41,969 nucleotides of DNA from a virus, in IMG/VR virus record IMGVR_UViG_3300005466_000047, positions 1 to 41,969 of that record; one strand, 5' to 3'. The notes beneath the pieces were generated by a model. The model was not told the DNA's origin, ran no database searches, and worked only from the letters and a program-made list of their open reading frames with translations. Made by a program: the position numbers and the translations under genes. Below, in pieces: positions 16,309-25,340 of this stretch. The first letter of the stretch is position 1. The number at the start of each line of letters is the position of its first letter.

Positions 16309-16336
16309 TGTAGTGCAGTTATTATACTGCACTACA
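16309..16336 (-). terminator. Strong hairpin after the major capsid gene
   Basis: TGTAGTGCAGT (16309-16319) pairs perfectly with ACTGCACTACA (16326-16336) around a 6-base loop, giving an 11-bp stem. It lies 38 bases after the capsid stop. The following minus-strand sequence is TTTATATATAAATTC, with a short T run only, so it may be a partial terminator or an element that stabilises capsid mRNA. Either would make capsid mRNA more abundant than the message downstream. Confidence 0.6.
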
Positions 16337-16374
16337 AATATACACAACGTTATTATAATTATTAACTACAATTA

Positions 16375-18018
16375 TTAACTTCCGAATGGCTGTCCTGTAA
16401 CTACGTTAATTGGGACGATCTTGAGGATGCGTGTAGGATCCATCACTTGTACCCCTTTGTGATACTGGGTCATCTTTACATTGTACCCATTGAAGTCACC
16501 AACACTCAGGAAGCCTTTCTGGTCACCATTGTAATTAGCTGTACCATTCTGGTAGAACCATTTCAGACCCTTATCATAGTACCACTCCATCAGGTATATG
16601 TTATCATTACCACCATTAGCAGTTACGTCCCATATAATATAGCAATAGCTAGATGTACGATAACCATTAATGAATGGATTCTCTATATCATTTGCCAGAA
16701 CTGGGTCTAATGCTGGATTGATTACAAACTTTACATTTGCCAGGAATGGGATAACATATGCTGTATATGCGAAACCAAATCTCAAATCCATACCATTAAC
16801 CTGTGGAATGCTTGTTTTGCCAGATGCAGAACTGATTGCACCTACTTCAGATGCATTAATTACCATACCTGAATTGGTAGCCAATTGTGCAATTGCATCA
16901 TTAACTTGCTGCATACCAGCTATACCTGTTTGAACTATAACCTCATGCTTAGGATCTGGGCCAGTAAAGTCTACACGTCCATTATAGTAGTTATACAGTT
17001 CTGATTTCAATATACCCATATTCCAGGTACCAATATTGTATACACGTTTGAATGAGTTATCTAGCTGCCTCCATAGACCTACTGGTGTACGTATACCATC
17101 AGGACCATCTTGTTCAGAGTAGCCACCAAGTCCCCACATCATGTATTCTTCAATGTCCTTAATCACATCAGATAGACAGCGTTGTTCTGTTTCCAGTACA
17201 AATGAGTAGCTGATGATACCTTCTTCCATTGCCTTTAACAGACCTATCTGTGCAATCTTCGCAGCCTGGTCAGGTATATTAATGCGTGATGGATCATTAG
17301 GGTCCCACTCATTGAACTTAATCATTTCACGAATTGGAACTCCGCCCTTAGCACTCATCATGTCATGAGCACGGGAACTGATTGAATATGTTTTATCAGC
17401 TTCTGCAGTTCCAAGGAAATTATAGAATGTCCTATAACCTATGCGTGAGCTGCTATCATCCCATGATTCACCATATTCTCCCCTCATTGAGGTTTTACGG
17501 AATATTGGAGTTTGTGGTGTCAGGTACTTATTGTCCAAATATGTACTTGATGTACCATTATGGAGAGTACAAGTATAGATAACTTCACCATTGCCGGTAT
17601 CTTCAACTTCGAGCACCCTCATTTCATGCCCACTCATTTTATCATATGACAGTACTGCTGTTTTACCATATGCCCTACGATTGAGTGCAATCCTGAATGG
17701 TAGCTTATTCTGCCCCTTACGAGTATTTGTTGGGTCTATATCCCTGGTTATGTGAGGAACATCATTAACTACAGGTACATCCCATGTGTACTTACCATCA
17801 ACATCATCTACTACTTTCCTGTTCTTTCCGCCAAATGATGCAAAGTTATACAGGAATGGTTGAGCCTGTTGTGTCTGTGCCCAATATTCAATTATACCCA
17901 GTGAAGTGGGTTTCTTAGTCATCATCTGACTACGTAGATGGTAGCTATCCAGGTGTGAACCAAGGTCTACTCTGGTATCCCTGAGCAGATACCCATTGCT
18001 AAATACTGGTGTTGACAT
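16375..18018 (-). CDS. Major capsid protein
   Basis: Position identifies this 547-residue protein: it follows portal and scaffold and is the right size for an HK97-fold capsid subunit. The N-terminal part has a long polar arm (residues 1-60), then mixed beta regions (TYSISSRAHDMMSAKGGVPI at about 210), and a helix with EEGIISYSFVLETEQRCLSD. The C-terminal part, about 335-464, includes DFTGPDPKHEVIVQTG, NSGMVINASEVGA and YVIPFLANVKFVINP. It is repeated as a separate gene at 34620-35153. No catalytic motif or membrane segment is present. A strong hairpin follows the gene. The fold itself is inferred. Confidence 0.85.
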   Translation of the reverse strand: MSTPVFSNGYLLRDTRVDLGSHLDSYHLRSQMMTKKPTSLGIIEYWAQTQQAQPFLYNFASFGGKNRKVVDDVDGKYTWDVPVVNDVPHITRDIDPTNTRKGQNKLPFRIALNRRAYGKTAVLSYDKMSGHEMRVLEVEDTGNGEVIYTCTLHNGTSSTYLDNKYLTPQTPIFRKTSMRGEYGESWDDSSSRIGYRTFYNFLGTAEADKTYSISSRAHDMMSAKGGVPIREMIKFNEWDPNDPSRINIPDQAAKIAQIGLLKAMEEGIISYSFVLETEQRCLSDVIKDIEEYMMWGLGGYSEQDGPDGIRTPVGLWRQLDNSFKRVYNIGTWNMGILKSELYNYYNGRVDFTGPDPKHEVIVQTGIAGMQQVNDAIAQLATNSGMVINASEVGAISSASGKTSIPQVNGMDLRFGFAYTAYVIPFLANVKFVINPALDPVLANDIENPFINGYRTSSYCYIIWDVTANGGNDNIYLMEWYYDKGLKWFYQNGTANYNGDQKGFLSVGDFNGYNVKMTQYHKGVQVMDPTRILKIVPINVVTGQPFGS

Positions 18019-18062
18019 ATTCTATTTGTTTTTGCTTGTTGTGATTTAATCGTTTATGTGTG

Positions 18063-19379
18063 TTATTTAATTGTATCAAATGGATTGTATTTCTGTTTGA
18101 TTATACCTTTCTTCACCTGTGGTTCAGATATGGTTGAACCTCTGTCTGCTCCACTACCTTGTGTAGTTTTCAACTCCTTAGCGATTTTTCCAGTAGCTTC
18201 ATTCCTGCCCTGCTGTATTAATGCTTCACGGTATTCTTTTGGATTCGATACCAGATAATTAACTTCTGCTAACAATTTGAAATCAGGTTCAACTACCTGT
18301 ATATGTTCCAGACGCTGCCATAATTTGTTCATTGGTCTGCCGTCCCTTACAGATGGTTTGATGTCTAATAACAAATCATTGTATAGCTGTGCTTGTTGTT
18401 TCTTATTGAGCTTCAAACCATTAAGATCACCATCCTTTAATGCCTGTTCGACACTATCTGCATACCATTCAGCAGCCTTTTGCTGATCTGCTTTAACTCT
18501 CTCAGCCTGTTCTGCATATGCAGCTACCTGCTGTTCACCCATTTTATCCAACTTGGGTTTGAACTGTATAGCCTTTTTTTCTAATAGCTTGAGTTCTTTC
18601 CATTCAGATACCTGAGCTTCTATTTCATTTTGTGTTCCGAATTTGGTAGCCTGTAGATAATTATATGCTATTGCTTCCTGGTCATTCTCATCAGATGGAT
18701 CTAATGCCTGAGTTTGTTCTACTCTTGATAGTGCTGCATATATATTCTGTGGATCCAGTGTACCATCTACCAAATGCTTCACTACAAACTTCAGATGTCC
18801 TGGGAGAGAATTATAGAACTCCGACTGATAGTCTTCTTTGAATTTCTCCTGGCGAATCTCATAGTTTTTATCAATCATTTCCTGCCTGTCTTTTTCAGGC
18901 ATTGCTTCCAGGTACTCCTCTAGTGTTTGCTTTGTTTCATCAAAGTCATTATATGTCTGGAATTCACCCTTCTCAATCTTATTCTTCAGATAATTTACTG
19001 TACCTGTCCTTATCCTTAACTTTTTCTCGTCTGCTGTTTCCTGTCCTGCTATTTCTGCTGCAGGTTTATTAGTAACCAGCTTACTTGCTTCTTCAGCTAT
19101 AGTGTCCAGTGTCGGTATAGCTGCTGCAGCTTTTGGAGCATCTTCAGTACCTTCCTCTTTCTTATCTACTTTATCTACAGTTTCTTTCTTCTTGTCTTCT
19201 ACTTTCGATTGATTAGCTTTATCGTTTAACTCTTTTTTCAGAAGGTCTCCAGATATGTCATTCAGCGGATTGCTGAAGTCACTGAATATGTCCTTTTGGT
19301 TTGGAGTTACAACACTATCTCCATTGGGGAGTAACCCAATATTCTCTAGTATACTTAATGATATTTGTTCTGCTGGCAT
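18063..19379 (-). CDS. Head scaffolding protein
   Basis: The 438-residue protein is highly charged and mainly helical, with Lys/Glu-rich low complexity at 48-80 (KKELNDKANQSKVEDKKKET). A long helical central region follows (KKLRIRTGTVNYLKNKIEKG, then LEEYLEAMPEKDRQEMID) and the C-terminus is basic. It lies between portal and major capsid genes, where scaffold genes are found, and such low-complexity coiled composition is typical. No protease triad is visible, so a separate or host protease would be needed if the scaffold is cleaved. The ATG is preceded by AAGAGCCAAA ten bases upstream. Confidence 0.75.
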   Translation of the reverse strand: MPAEQISLSILENIGLLPNGDSVVTPNQKDIFSDFSNPLNDISGDLLKKELNDKANQSKVEDKKKETVDKVDKKEEGTEDAPKAAAAIPTLDTIAEEASKLVTNKPAAEIAGQETADEKKLRIRTGTVNYLKNKIEKGEFQTYNDFDETKQTLEEYLEAMPEKDRQEMIDKNYEIRQEKFKEDYQSEFYNSLPGHLKFVVKHLVDGTLDPQNIYAALSRVEQTQALDPSDENDQEAIAYNYLQATKFGTQNEIEAQVSEWKELKLLEKKAIQFKPKLDKMGEQQVAAYAEQAERVKADQQKAAEWYADSVEQALKDGDLNGLKLNKKQQAQLYNDLLLDIKPSVRDGRPMNKLWQRLEHIQVVEPDFKLLAEVNYLVSNPKEYREALIQQGRNEATGKIAKELKTTQGSGADRGSTISEPQVKKGIIKQKYNPFDTIK

Positions 19380-19389
19380 AATTGTTTAT

Positions 19390-19399
19390 TTTGGCTCTT
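19390..19399 (-). promoter_or_regulatory. AAGAGCCAAA pre-start motif
   Basis: The ten-base sequence AAGAGCCAAA is ten bases before the ATG of the scaffold gene. It sits in the 102-base gap after the portal gene, a place where a leader or internal ribosome entry signal is expected. The same motif is at 10741-10750 and 39817-39826. Confidence 0.45.
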
Positions 19400-19481
19400 T
19401 TTAAATAGAAATCTAAATTACATAACACTTTCATTATAACATTACAGATGTACAAAAAACAGGTGCAGTAATGATAACTTT

Positions 19482-22214
19482 CTATTTCTTGTTAGATTTA
19501 TCATTTTTAGCCTTTGTATGTACTGCTAACTTAGCTGTTTGTGCCTGTTGCTGAGTCCTCATATTCTCAGCTGCTAACTTCTGTTTACCCAGATCCAGTT
19601 TTTGTTTCTCTATAATACTTTTATTCATCTCCTTTTCTTTCTCCAGATTCATCTTATCATTATGCATTGTTTGTTCATGCATGAGTTTTCCAGTTGTATC
19701 TTCGATAGCTCCTGCATCTGCAGTCTTTGGTGCTATCATTACCTGCGCAACTTCTAACTTATTCTCCCTGTCTAATCTCTTTTGCTCATTCTCATTATCC
19801 AGCATTTGTTTTTGCATCTGTTGTTCATGTTGCTGCTGTTGCTGTTGTAACTCCTGCTCCTGTTGTTGCTTCTGCCTTATCTGCTCTCTTGTTTTCATCT
19901 CTATGCCTTTTGCCGTACGCTCTATATCAGCTATACTCTCTGCCATTTGCAGTCCTATCAAATCACTCATTGCTGTATCTGTGGTATTGTTCTTGAATAC
20001 CATCTTCTTTATTTCATCTAGTACATGTCTGCTATGTGGTGAATTAGTTGCAGTTACACCGATGTCTCTGCCATCCAATTGTCTGCCATCCATCATGAAC
20101 CATTGTTTCATTCCAGACGATGTACTATACTGTAGTCTGACAGATGGATTTGTTGAATTATAGAACTGTGCTGTGTCTGTTCTCATCTTGTGGAATCTCA
20201 CTAACAATTCATCGAACTGTGTGAACAGGTGCTCTGTTGTACTGAATGATGCACTCATATTCATCTCAGATGTACCTGTGGATTCCTCACGGTCTAATGG
20301 TTGTCCTAATCTCTGTTCATTCATCCCAACTGCAGCTAGTCCTTCTGTTTTGAAGAACTGATGGAGTTTCATTTTTGTCAGGAACCTTTGTGATTGTGAC
20401 AGGTCCAGCATTTTCAGATGCTGTGGATTTACACCTTCTCCTGTTTCTCTGAGTGAACTCTTTACAGGTAACATGCTGAAATCCTTCATTACCTGTACCG
20501 CTTTAGGGAATGGGTCTACTCCCCAATCCTCACCCATTGAATGTGTTGGTAGTGCATTTGGGTCAAATGTCAGAATTACGCCGAGTTCATCTATCATCAA
20601 ATCCAGTATCTGCATCATTGTCATATTGACACCTATCTGATATACTTTCAATGCATCTACTACTGACCTGCTATGTGTATTATTATCATTGAATATAGAA
20701 CCACATACAGGTAGCAGACTATTCCATTTATCGTTCTCTCCCTGGAACTGAAATGGCAGCTTTGATGGTTTGCCTCCACGTATACCAAGGTACATTGGTG
20801 AGAAGTTGTTACCATCTCCTGTCCATCCATATACCGGCAGATTTGGACCTACTTTGATACCACCCCATGTTTCATTTACCCATATACCGTCCAGGTGTTC
20901 ACCGAACACTAAATTCTCCTTTGTTTTCTCTTTATATACTAGTGTATTGTATACAGGTTTATCCGTCACAACATAGCTGTCAGATACAAGGTCTGATGTG
21001 AATTTTCCATCTGCATCTACTCTTGATAGTTCATATACATGCCTTTGTGTTTTCCAGTATATAGTTGATACACGTACTAACTGTGTATATTGTGTGTCAA
21101 TTATATCCTCACTGTCTGCAAATAACTGATTAACTATATCTCCTGTACCATCTGCATTTAATCCAAGTACAGATGTAACCTGTCTCATACCTATTCCTGG
21201 GCCTGTTCTATTGAATTCATATGACATTGTTGGGTCCCAGAAATTCTCAGGTCTCTGTCCATCCTCTGCATATGCTGCAGATTTAGCCGGGTAGAATCTA
21301 TTGAGTGCTATCTGTTGTTCCTCTGACATCATCCAACCATACATGTCCAACACATCAGGTACAGTCATTAATGTCAGGTATCCAACCCATTGCCCATTCT
21401 GTATCCACCTCTCATTTGGTGACTTCCTGTAGAACACTTGTTTTGGATTCCATCTACGTACCTCATAGTCCTGCTCCTTCATCATTATCTCCCAGAATGC
21501 CCTATCTGCAACTAATGAATCTTTAAAGCACATGCGCTTCTGTTCATCCATCATGAACCTCTCATCATCAATTTTCATTTGATGCTCTGCCCACTCCTGG
21601 TACATAGAGCGATAATTCATTGTATAGAAGTTCTGAATCTCCGGTAGACTCTTGATAGTTTCAGGGGCAACCATTTGTTTACCTTCTTCACTATCAGGCG
21701 CCAATCCAAGTTCCATCATCTTGTTCTGTTGCTTGATAGCGCATTGAGCCATTAATGTATGCTCAATTTTGTCACCCTTTTCTTGGAACATTTCATCCAT
21801 TGATTTATCATCCAGCATATTGAATGATATTTTTGATGGACGTTTGGTGAACTCATTGACCAGTGAGTTGATTATTAGCTGTGTGAATGGAACACTACGC
21901 AGTTCTGTAGCTGAGTTCTCATCAGTTAACCGGTTGAGTAAATCAGTATACTCATTATCCAAATCCTTTATGTAGTCACGCTTATCAATTTCATTATTAG
22001 CTAACTGATAATTCCTGGACATCCAATTGAGATTTCTCCTCAACTGTAACATGCCTTGCGATTCCAAAAAATTCATAGTCATGCTCGCCCATTGTAAATT
22101 TTTTTGACTATCTGAAATGAACTGTATAGGTAACATGAGGTTCATCCAAGACCCTGTATCCGACTTAGCTTTCTTTTTCTTAACAAGGATATCATATCCC
22201 GACAAAATCTCCAT
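19482..22214 (-). CDS. Portal protein
   Basis: A 910-residue protein following the terminase. The N-terminal region (residues 40-130) has the helix-rich portal start with DKRDYIKDLDNEYTDLLNRL and SLVNEFTKRPSKISF. The middle contains conserved-looking Trp/Gly segments such as DRAFWEIMMKEQDYEVRRW, FQGENDKWNSLLPVCGSIFN and YQIGVNMTMMQILDLMIDEL. The C-terminal 170 residues are an extended coiled coil, strongly Gln-rich (QQEQELQQQQQQHEQQMQKQ at about 770) and then Lys-rich. This is longer than most portals, and the tail could form the barrel inside the head. The stop is TAG. Identity rests on size, position and pattern. Confidence 0.8.
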   Translation of the reverse strand: MEILSGYDILVKKKKAKSDTGSWMNLMLPIQFISDSQKNLQWASMTMNFLESQGMLQLRRNLNWMSRNYQLANNEIDKRDYIKDLDNEYTDLLNRLTDENSATELRSVPFTQLIINSLVNEFTKRPSKISFNMLDDKSMDEMFQEKGDKIEHTLMAQCAIKQQNKMMELGLAPDSEEGKQMVAPETIKSLPEIQNFYTMNYRSMYQEWAEHQMKIDDERFMMDEQKRMCFKDSLVADRAFWEIMMKEQDYEVRRWNPKQVFYRKSPNERWIQNGQWVGYLTLMTVPDVLDMYGWMMSEEQQIALNRFYPAKSAAYAEDGQRPENFWDPTMSYEFNRTGPGIGMRQVTSVLGLNADGTGDIVNQLFADSEDIIDTQYTQLVRVSTIYWKTQRHVYELSRVDADGKFTSDLVSDSYVVTDKPVYNTLVYKEKTKENLVFGEHLDGIWVNETWGGIKVGPNLPVYGWTGDGNNFSPMYLGIRGGKPSKLPFQFQGENDKWNSLLPVCGSIFNDNNTHSRSVVDALKVYQIGVNMTMMQILDLMIDELGVILTFDPNALPTHSMGEDWGVDPFPKAVQVMKDFSMLPVKSSLRETGEGVNPQHLKMLDLSQSQRFLTKMKLHQFFKTEGLAAVGMNEQRLGQPLDREESTGTSEMNMSASFSTTEHLFTQFDELLVRFHKMRTDTAQFYNSTNPSVRLQYSTSSGMKQWFMMDGRQLDGRDIGVTATNSPHSRHVLDEIKKMVFKNNTTDTAMSDLIGLQMAESIADIERTAKGIEMKTREQIRQKQQQEQELQQQQQQHEQQMQKQMLDNENEQKRLDRENKLEVAQVMIAPKTADAGAIEDTTGKLMHEQTMHNDKMNLEKEKEMNKSIIEKQKLDLGKQKLAAENMRTQQQAQTAKLAVHTKAKNDKSNKK

Positions 22215-22225
22215 AACTATATGAT

Positions 22226-23020
22226 TTACAATTGGTTAGATAAATAGATAAAGGTTGTATCATTCTTGAACTTTCCCTTTAATTTATTCTTTAATGAGAC
22301 TACAGAGAACTTATAATCTTCAGAAGCTTTAGCTACTGATTGATATATTTTTCCAGTTTTTGTGTCAATTACTGCTTTACCTGTGAACGGTATGTGTGTA
22401 TAATTTTTAGCTTTCTCAGCTATTTTATCTTTTGTTTCTTGAGATACATAATGACCTTTTAATCTTTCACTTCTTTCTTTACATACTTTCTCAGAGAACT
22501 TTTTACCTTTTCTAGTCTTGGACATTTTCAACTTTGTCTCATCACTTACTTTCTTTCCATACATGTGATTCTTTACACCTTTTTGAGCATCACCTATTTT
22601 CTTTTTATGTTCTTCAGACAATGGTATACCCAAACCTTGGCCCATATTTTTCCTTCGTATTTTCTCTTTAGTTTCATCTGAAGGTTTCCATCCTTTAGTA
22701 GCATCTCCTCCATCTGTTAGATTAGAAAGTGTTCCTGTTCCTAAATCTATTCTTCCATACAACTTAATAAACTCTTGTTCTTTTTGTTTTGCATATTCAT
22801 AATTGTCTGTCTCAAACAGTATCTCAATATCATACTCTGTTTTACTTACAATATTATCCCATATCCTATTATTATAATGATAGACTATAGCTCTGTTATA
22901 CGGATATAGATTTTTATCTCTTCGTACCTTAGTTCCTACTCCAATGTAGAATACTTCATCCTTGTCTTTTCTTACATGTCTGTATAGATAGTGATTCCCA
23001 AGTGCTACAATGTTTTCCAT
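22226..23020 (-). CDS. GIY-YIG homing endonuclease with NUMOD3 and NUMOD1 modules
   Basis: The N-terminal nuclease has HYLYRHV and FYIGVGTKVRRDKN, the two strands of the GIY-YIG fold with Tyr pairs and an Arg. Glu occurs at about 82 in KQKEQEFIKLYG. Several NUMOD3-type DNA-binding repeats follow (KPSDETKEKIRRKN, PLSEEHKKKIGDAQKGVKN, KVSDETKLKMSKTRKGKKF). A NUMOD1-like helix-turn-helix closes the protein (AVIDTKTGKIYQSVAKASED). The gene stands between terminase and portal, a common homing site. It is Lys-rich and AT-rich compared with its neighbours. It starts 91 bases after the terminase stop and ends 11 bases before the portal start. Confidence 0.92.
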   Translation of the reverse strand: MENIVALGNHYLYRHVRKDKDEVFYIGVGTKVRRDKNLYPYNRAIVYHYNNRIWDNIVSKTEYDIEILFETDNYEYAKQKEQEFIKLYGRIDLGTGTLSNLTDGGDATKGWKPSDETKEKIRRKNMGQGLGIPLSEEHKKKIGDAQKGVKNHMYGKKVSDETKLKMSKTRKGKKFSEKVCKERSERLKGHYVSQETKDKIAEKAKNYTHIPFTGKAVIDTKTGKIYQSVAKASEDYKFSVVSLKNKLKGKFKNDTTFIYLSNQL

Positions 23021-23111
23021 ATATGTATATCAGTAGAGTGCAATATACACAATTAATATTAAACACTTGAACAAAACTTGCTATGTGTATAATTTGGCAG
23101 ATGCAATAGAT

Positions 23112-25340
23112 TTACCGGATATTGTGAAATGCACTTCTCCTGACTTTGGATGCAGGTTTATATCTGCCAATATTATTGAATGGAGACCTATTCTTTATTT
23201 GGTCATACATCTCTTTTGTTCTTTCAGATGTATCTTCTGTACGTTCTATTCTACGTTGTAAACCTCCTCTAATTGCTTTTTGTATATTCACAAATGCCAT
23301 TAATGCGCAAAATGCTACTATTCTATCGAAATTCCCCTTCTCATTATATGCCTGCATTTCACGCATTAACCATATGAATGGGAATCTCTCATAACCATTG
23401 TATGTACTTATTAATTGATTTTTATCGTCAAATTTATCTTCTGTTTCAGAAATGGCATCTATACCATATTCGATAATCTTATTCCACATAGCTTGAGTCT
23501 TAGTCCAGCCATATTCTTGGAATTCATTCTGAACTACTTTCATTTCCTTATCAAACATCATATCTGATTTCTTTGCCAGATACCTTTGCCTTCGTTTGAT
23601 TCTCATGTAGTTAATAAACGATGTTTTGTTATTTTCAGATGTAGTCCATGCATTATACCATTCTACGATCATTGATAGCATTTCATTGGTTTCATTTGGG
23701 TCATCATACCTACCAACCCATTCAGCTACTAATTTACCACCTTCCAGAAATACTTCACTTGTACCATCAGATTTTTGTTTGATTACCTCTATACTGTCCT
23801 TCCATATATATATAGATGCCATTGAATCAGATGTAACTGATTTACCTACTTCAATTGGGTCTACTGAACCATAATATGTTTTAAATGGAGCATCTTCTAT
23901 GGGTCTTTCGTGTATAACCAAACAGCCTCTTTTATCAACCTTTGTTTTGGAACTTGGATATGTATTTGGTTCTCGTGTGGCTGGCTTCTCTATAATCTTT
24001 CCATCAATTCTTTCCAGCTCACAGTTATGCAACCAGTATTCATTCTCTTCTATTTTCCTTATCTGAGCTGCAGTATACCTCAACGGGAATATACTTTCTG
24101 TCCTGGTTGCAATTGCTTCAGCTATAGTCCTTGGTCCCTGTGATATCTGTGTCTGGTAATCACTTGGTGACAACTTCTTCTTGTCTTCTGCGTACTTCTT
24201 ATCTATATATGCCTTTGCAGCTTCCACTAATGAGTTACCTGCTTCATCAATGAAATTATCATCTCCTTGTCCTGATAAGCCCCAGAATATTGGAATGAAT
24301 AGTCCTGTAACTGCCTCTTGACCTGTCTCATCCTTGAGTGTTGTAGTTACTCCATAGAAATCATTAGCTTCCGGATGTTCAATGAATTTCCTTAATGGTT
24401 CACATTGATCCAAATCACCAACTGAACCAGCTATAGCAAAGAAGCCGGTAGTCTCTGTACCTTCTTTCATTGCTTCTTTCAGATAGTTATATGTCTGATC
24501 TGCAGTTGGTGCTACTCCACCTTCCTCATAGAAGAACTCATCTATAGCTCCACCTACACCCTTCACCGGGTCTTTATCAAATGTCAGACCTACTATAGTT
24601 GCCTGTGTACCTATGATGCTATCTCTCTTTACACCATCTCTATCCTCAGTTGTATTCTTGATTCTTTGTTGCCATTTATATACAGCATCTGGGTCATTAT
24701 ATCTAATCCAGGCAGTTTTGGTATTGGTGAAATCTCTATAGTGATTCAGATACTTCCAACACCCTTTCTGTCCTTCTATATATCCCTTATCAGATGCACC
24801 AATCTTGGCAGTGAAACCTTGTTCAAATATGTACTTATTGAATATTCTTGCTATGTGCAGATAACTTGATGCTACCTGCCTTCTTTTGAGTATACATGCA
24901 TTTTTACCATGTAACTCTGCCAGTTCTTCATATAGACAGATGTGATACTGTACATCTCTGAATTGTGGAAATGCGAATCCTTTAACTTCTTTACGCTTAT
25001 CATATATCTGCAGAAAGTTCAGCCAGTGGTAATAGCTTCTACTCAGATACCAATCGTTACCATTATCATCTTTGAATATTACACCCTTCCTGCATTTCTC
25101 TTTCTCTGTATCCCAATAGTTGATATACTGTGCTGTTCCTTCCTGATACTCACAGTATATACCTTTCTTTTGGAATGTTCTGGAATGCTCATTGAACAAC
25201 TTAGATATCTCTACATCGAATTGATATCTACCAGGCTCTTTGAATATCGTCTTTAGATACTCTCTGAATTCCTGGGTAGATTCAAATTCTGTATAGTGCC
25301 ACTGTTTGCTTGGTGACCATGTAGGTATCTTATACTGCAT
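23112..25340 (-). CDS. terL: Terminase large subunit (DNA packaging ATPase/nuclease)
   Basis: This 742-residue protein has an N-terminal ATPase domain. It has a degenerate Walker A region at about 145-159 (GKNACILKRRQVASS) that lacks the canonical GKS/T. A Walker B strand ends GGAIDEFF (Asp267, Glu268). A C-terminal RNase H-like nuclease begins at the strand YYGSVDPIEV (Asp494). The region EKCRKGVIFKDDN to YYHWLNFLQIYDKR precedes the ATPase in an order I recall from crAss-like terminases, which also have a poor Walker A. It overlaps the end of the epimerase gene by 11 bases, so packaging and sugar genes share a transcript. No small subunit is recognised nearby. Confidence 0.85.
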   Translation of the reverse strand: MQYKIPTWSPSKQWHYTEFESTQEFREYLKTIFKEPGRYQFDVEISKLFNEHSRTFQKKGIYCEYQEGTAQYINYWDTEKEKCRKGVIFKDDNGNDWYLSRSYYHWLNFLQIYDKRKEVKGFAFPQFRDVQYHICLYEELAELHGKNACILKRRQVASSYLHIARIFNKYIFEQGFTAKIGASDKGYIEGQKGCWKYLNHYRDFTNTKTAWIRYNDPDAVYKWQQRIKNTTEDRDGVKRDSIIGTQATIVGLTFDKDPVKGVGGAIDEFFYEEGGVAPTADQTYNYLKEAMKEGTETTGFFAIAGSVGDLDQCEPLRKFIEHPEANDFYGVTTTLKDETGQEAVTGLFIPIFWGLSGQGDDNFIDEAGNSLVEAAKAYIDKKYAEDKKKLSPSDYQTQISQGPRTIAEAIATRTESIFPLRYTAAQIRKIEENEYWLHNCELERIDGKIIEKPATREPNTYPSSKTKVDKRGCLVIHERPIEDAPFKTYYGSVDPIEVGKSVTSDSMASIYIWKDSIEVIKQKSDGTSEVFLEGGKLVAEWVGRYDDPNETNEMLSMIVEWYNAWTTSENNKTSFINYMRIKRRQRYLAKKSDMMFDKEMKVVQNEFQEYGWTKTQAMWNKIIEYGIDAISETEDKFDDKNQLISTYNGYERFPFIWLMREMQAYNEKGNFDRIVAFCALMAFVNIQKAIRGGLQRRIERTEDTSERTKEMYDQIKNRSPFNNIGRYKPASKVRRSAFHNIR

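Noticed and set aside
16335-16342. TATATTTG, a -7-like box after the capsid gene
   Set aside because: The nearest TTG is 26 bases upstream, and the box overlaps the edge of the hairpin stem, so it is more likely chance in AT-rich sequence.
19780-19900. CAG/CTG-type repeats suggesting a microsatellite
   Set aside because: They encode the Gln-rich coiled coil of the portal protein with mixed codons and are in frame, so they are protein-level low complexity.
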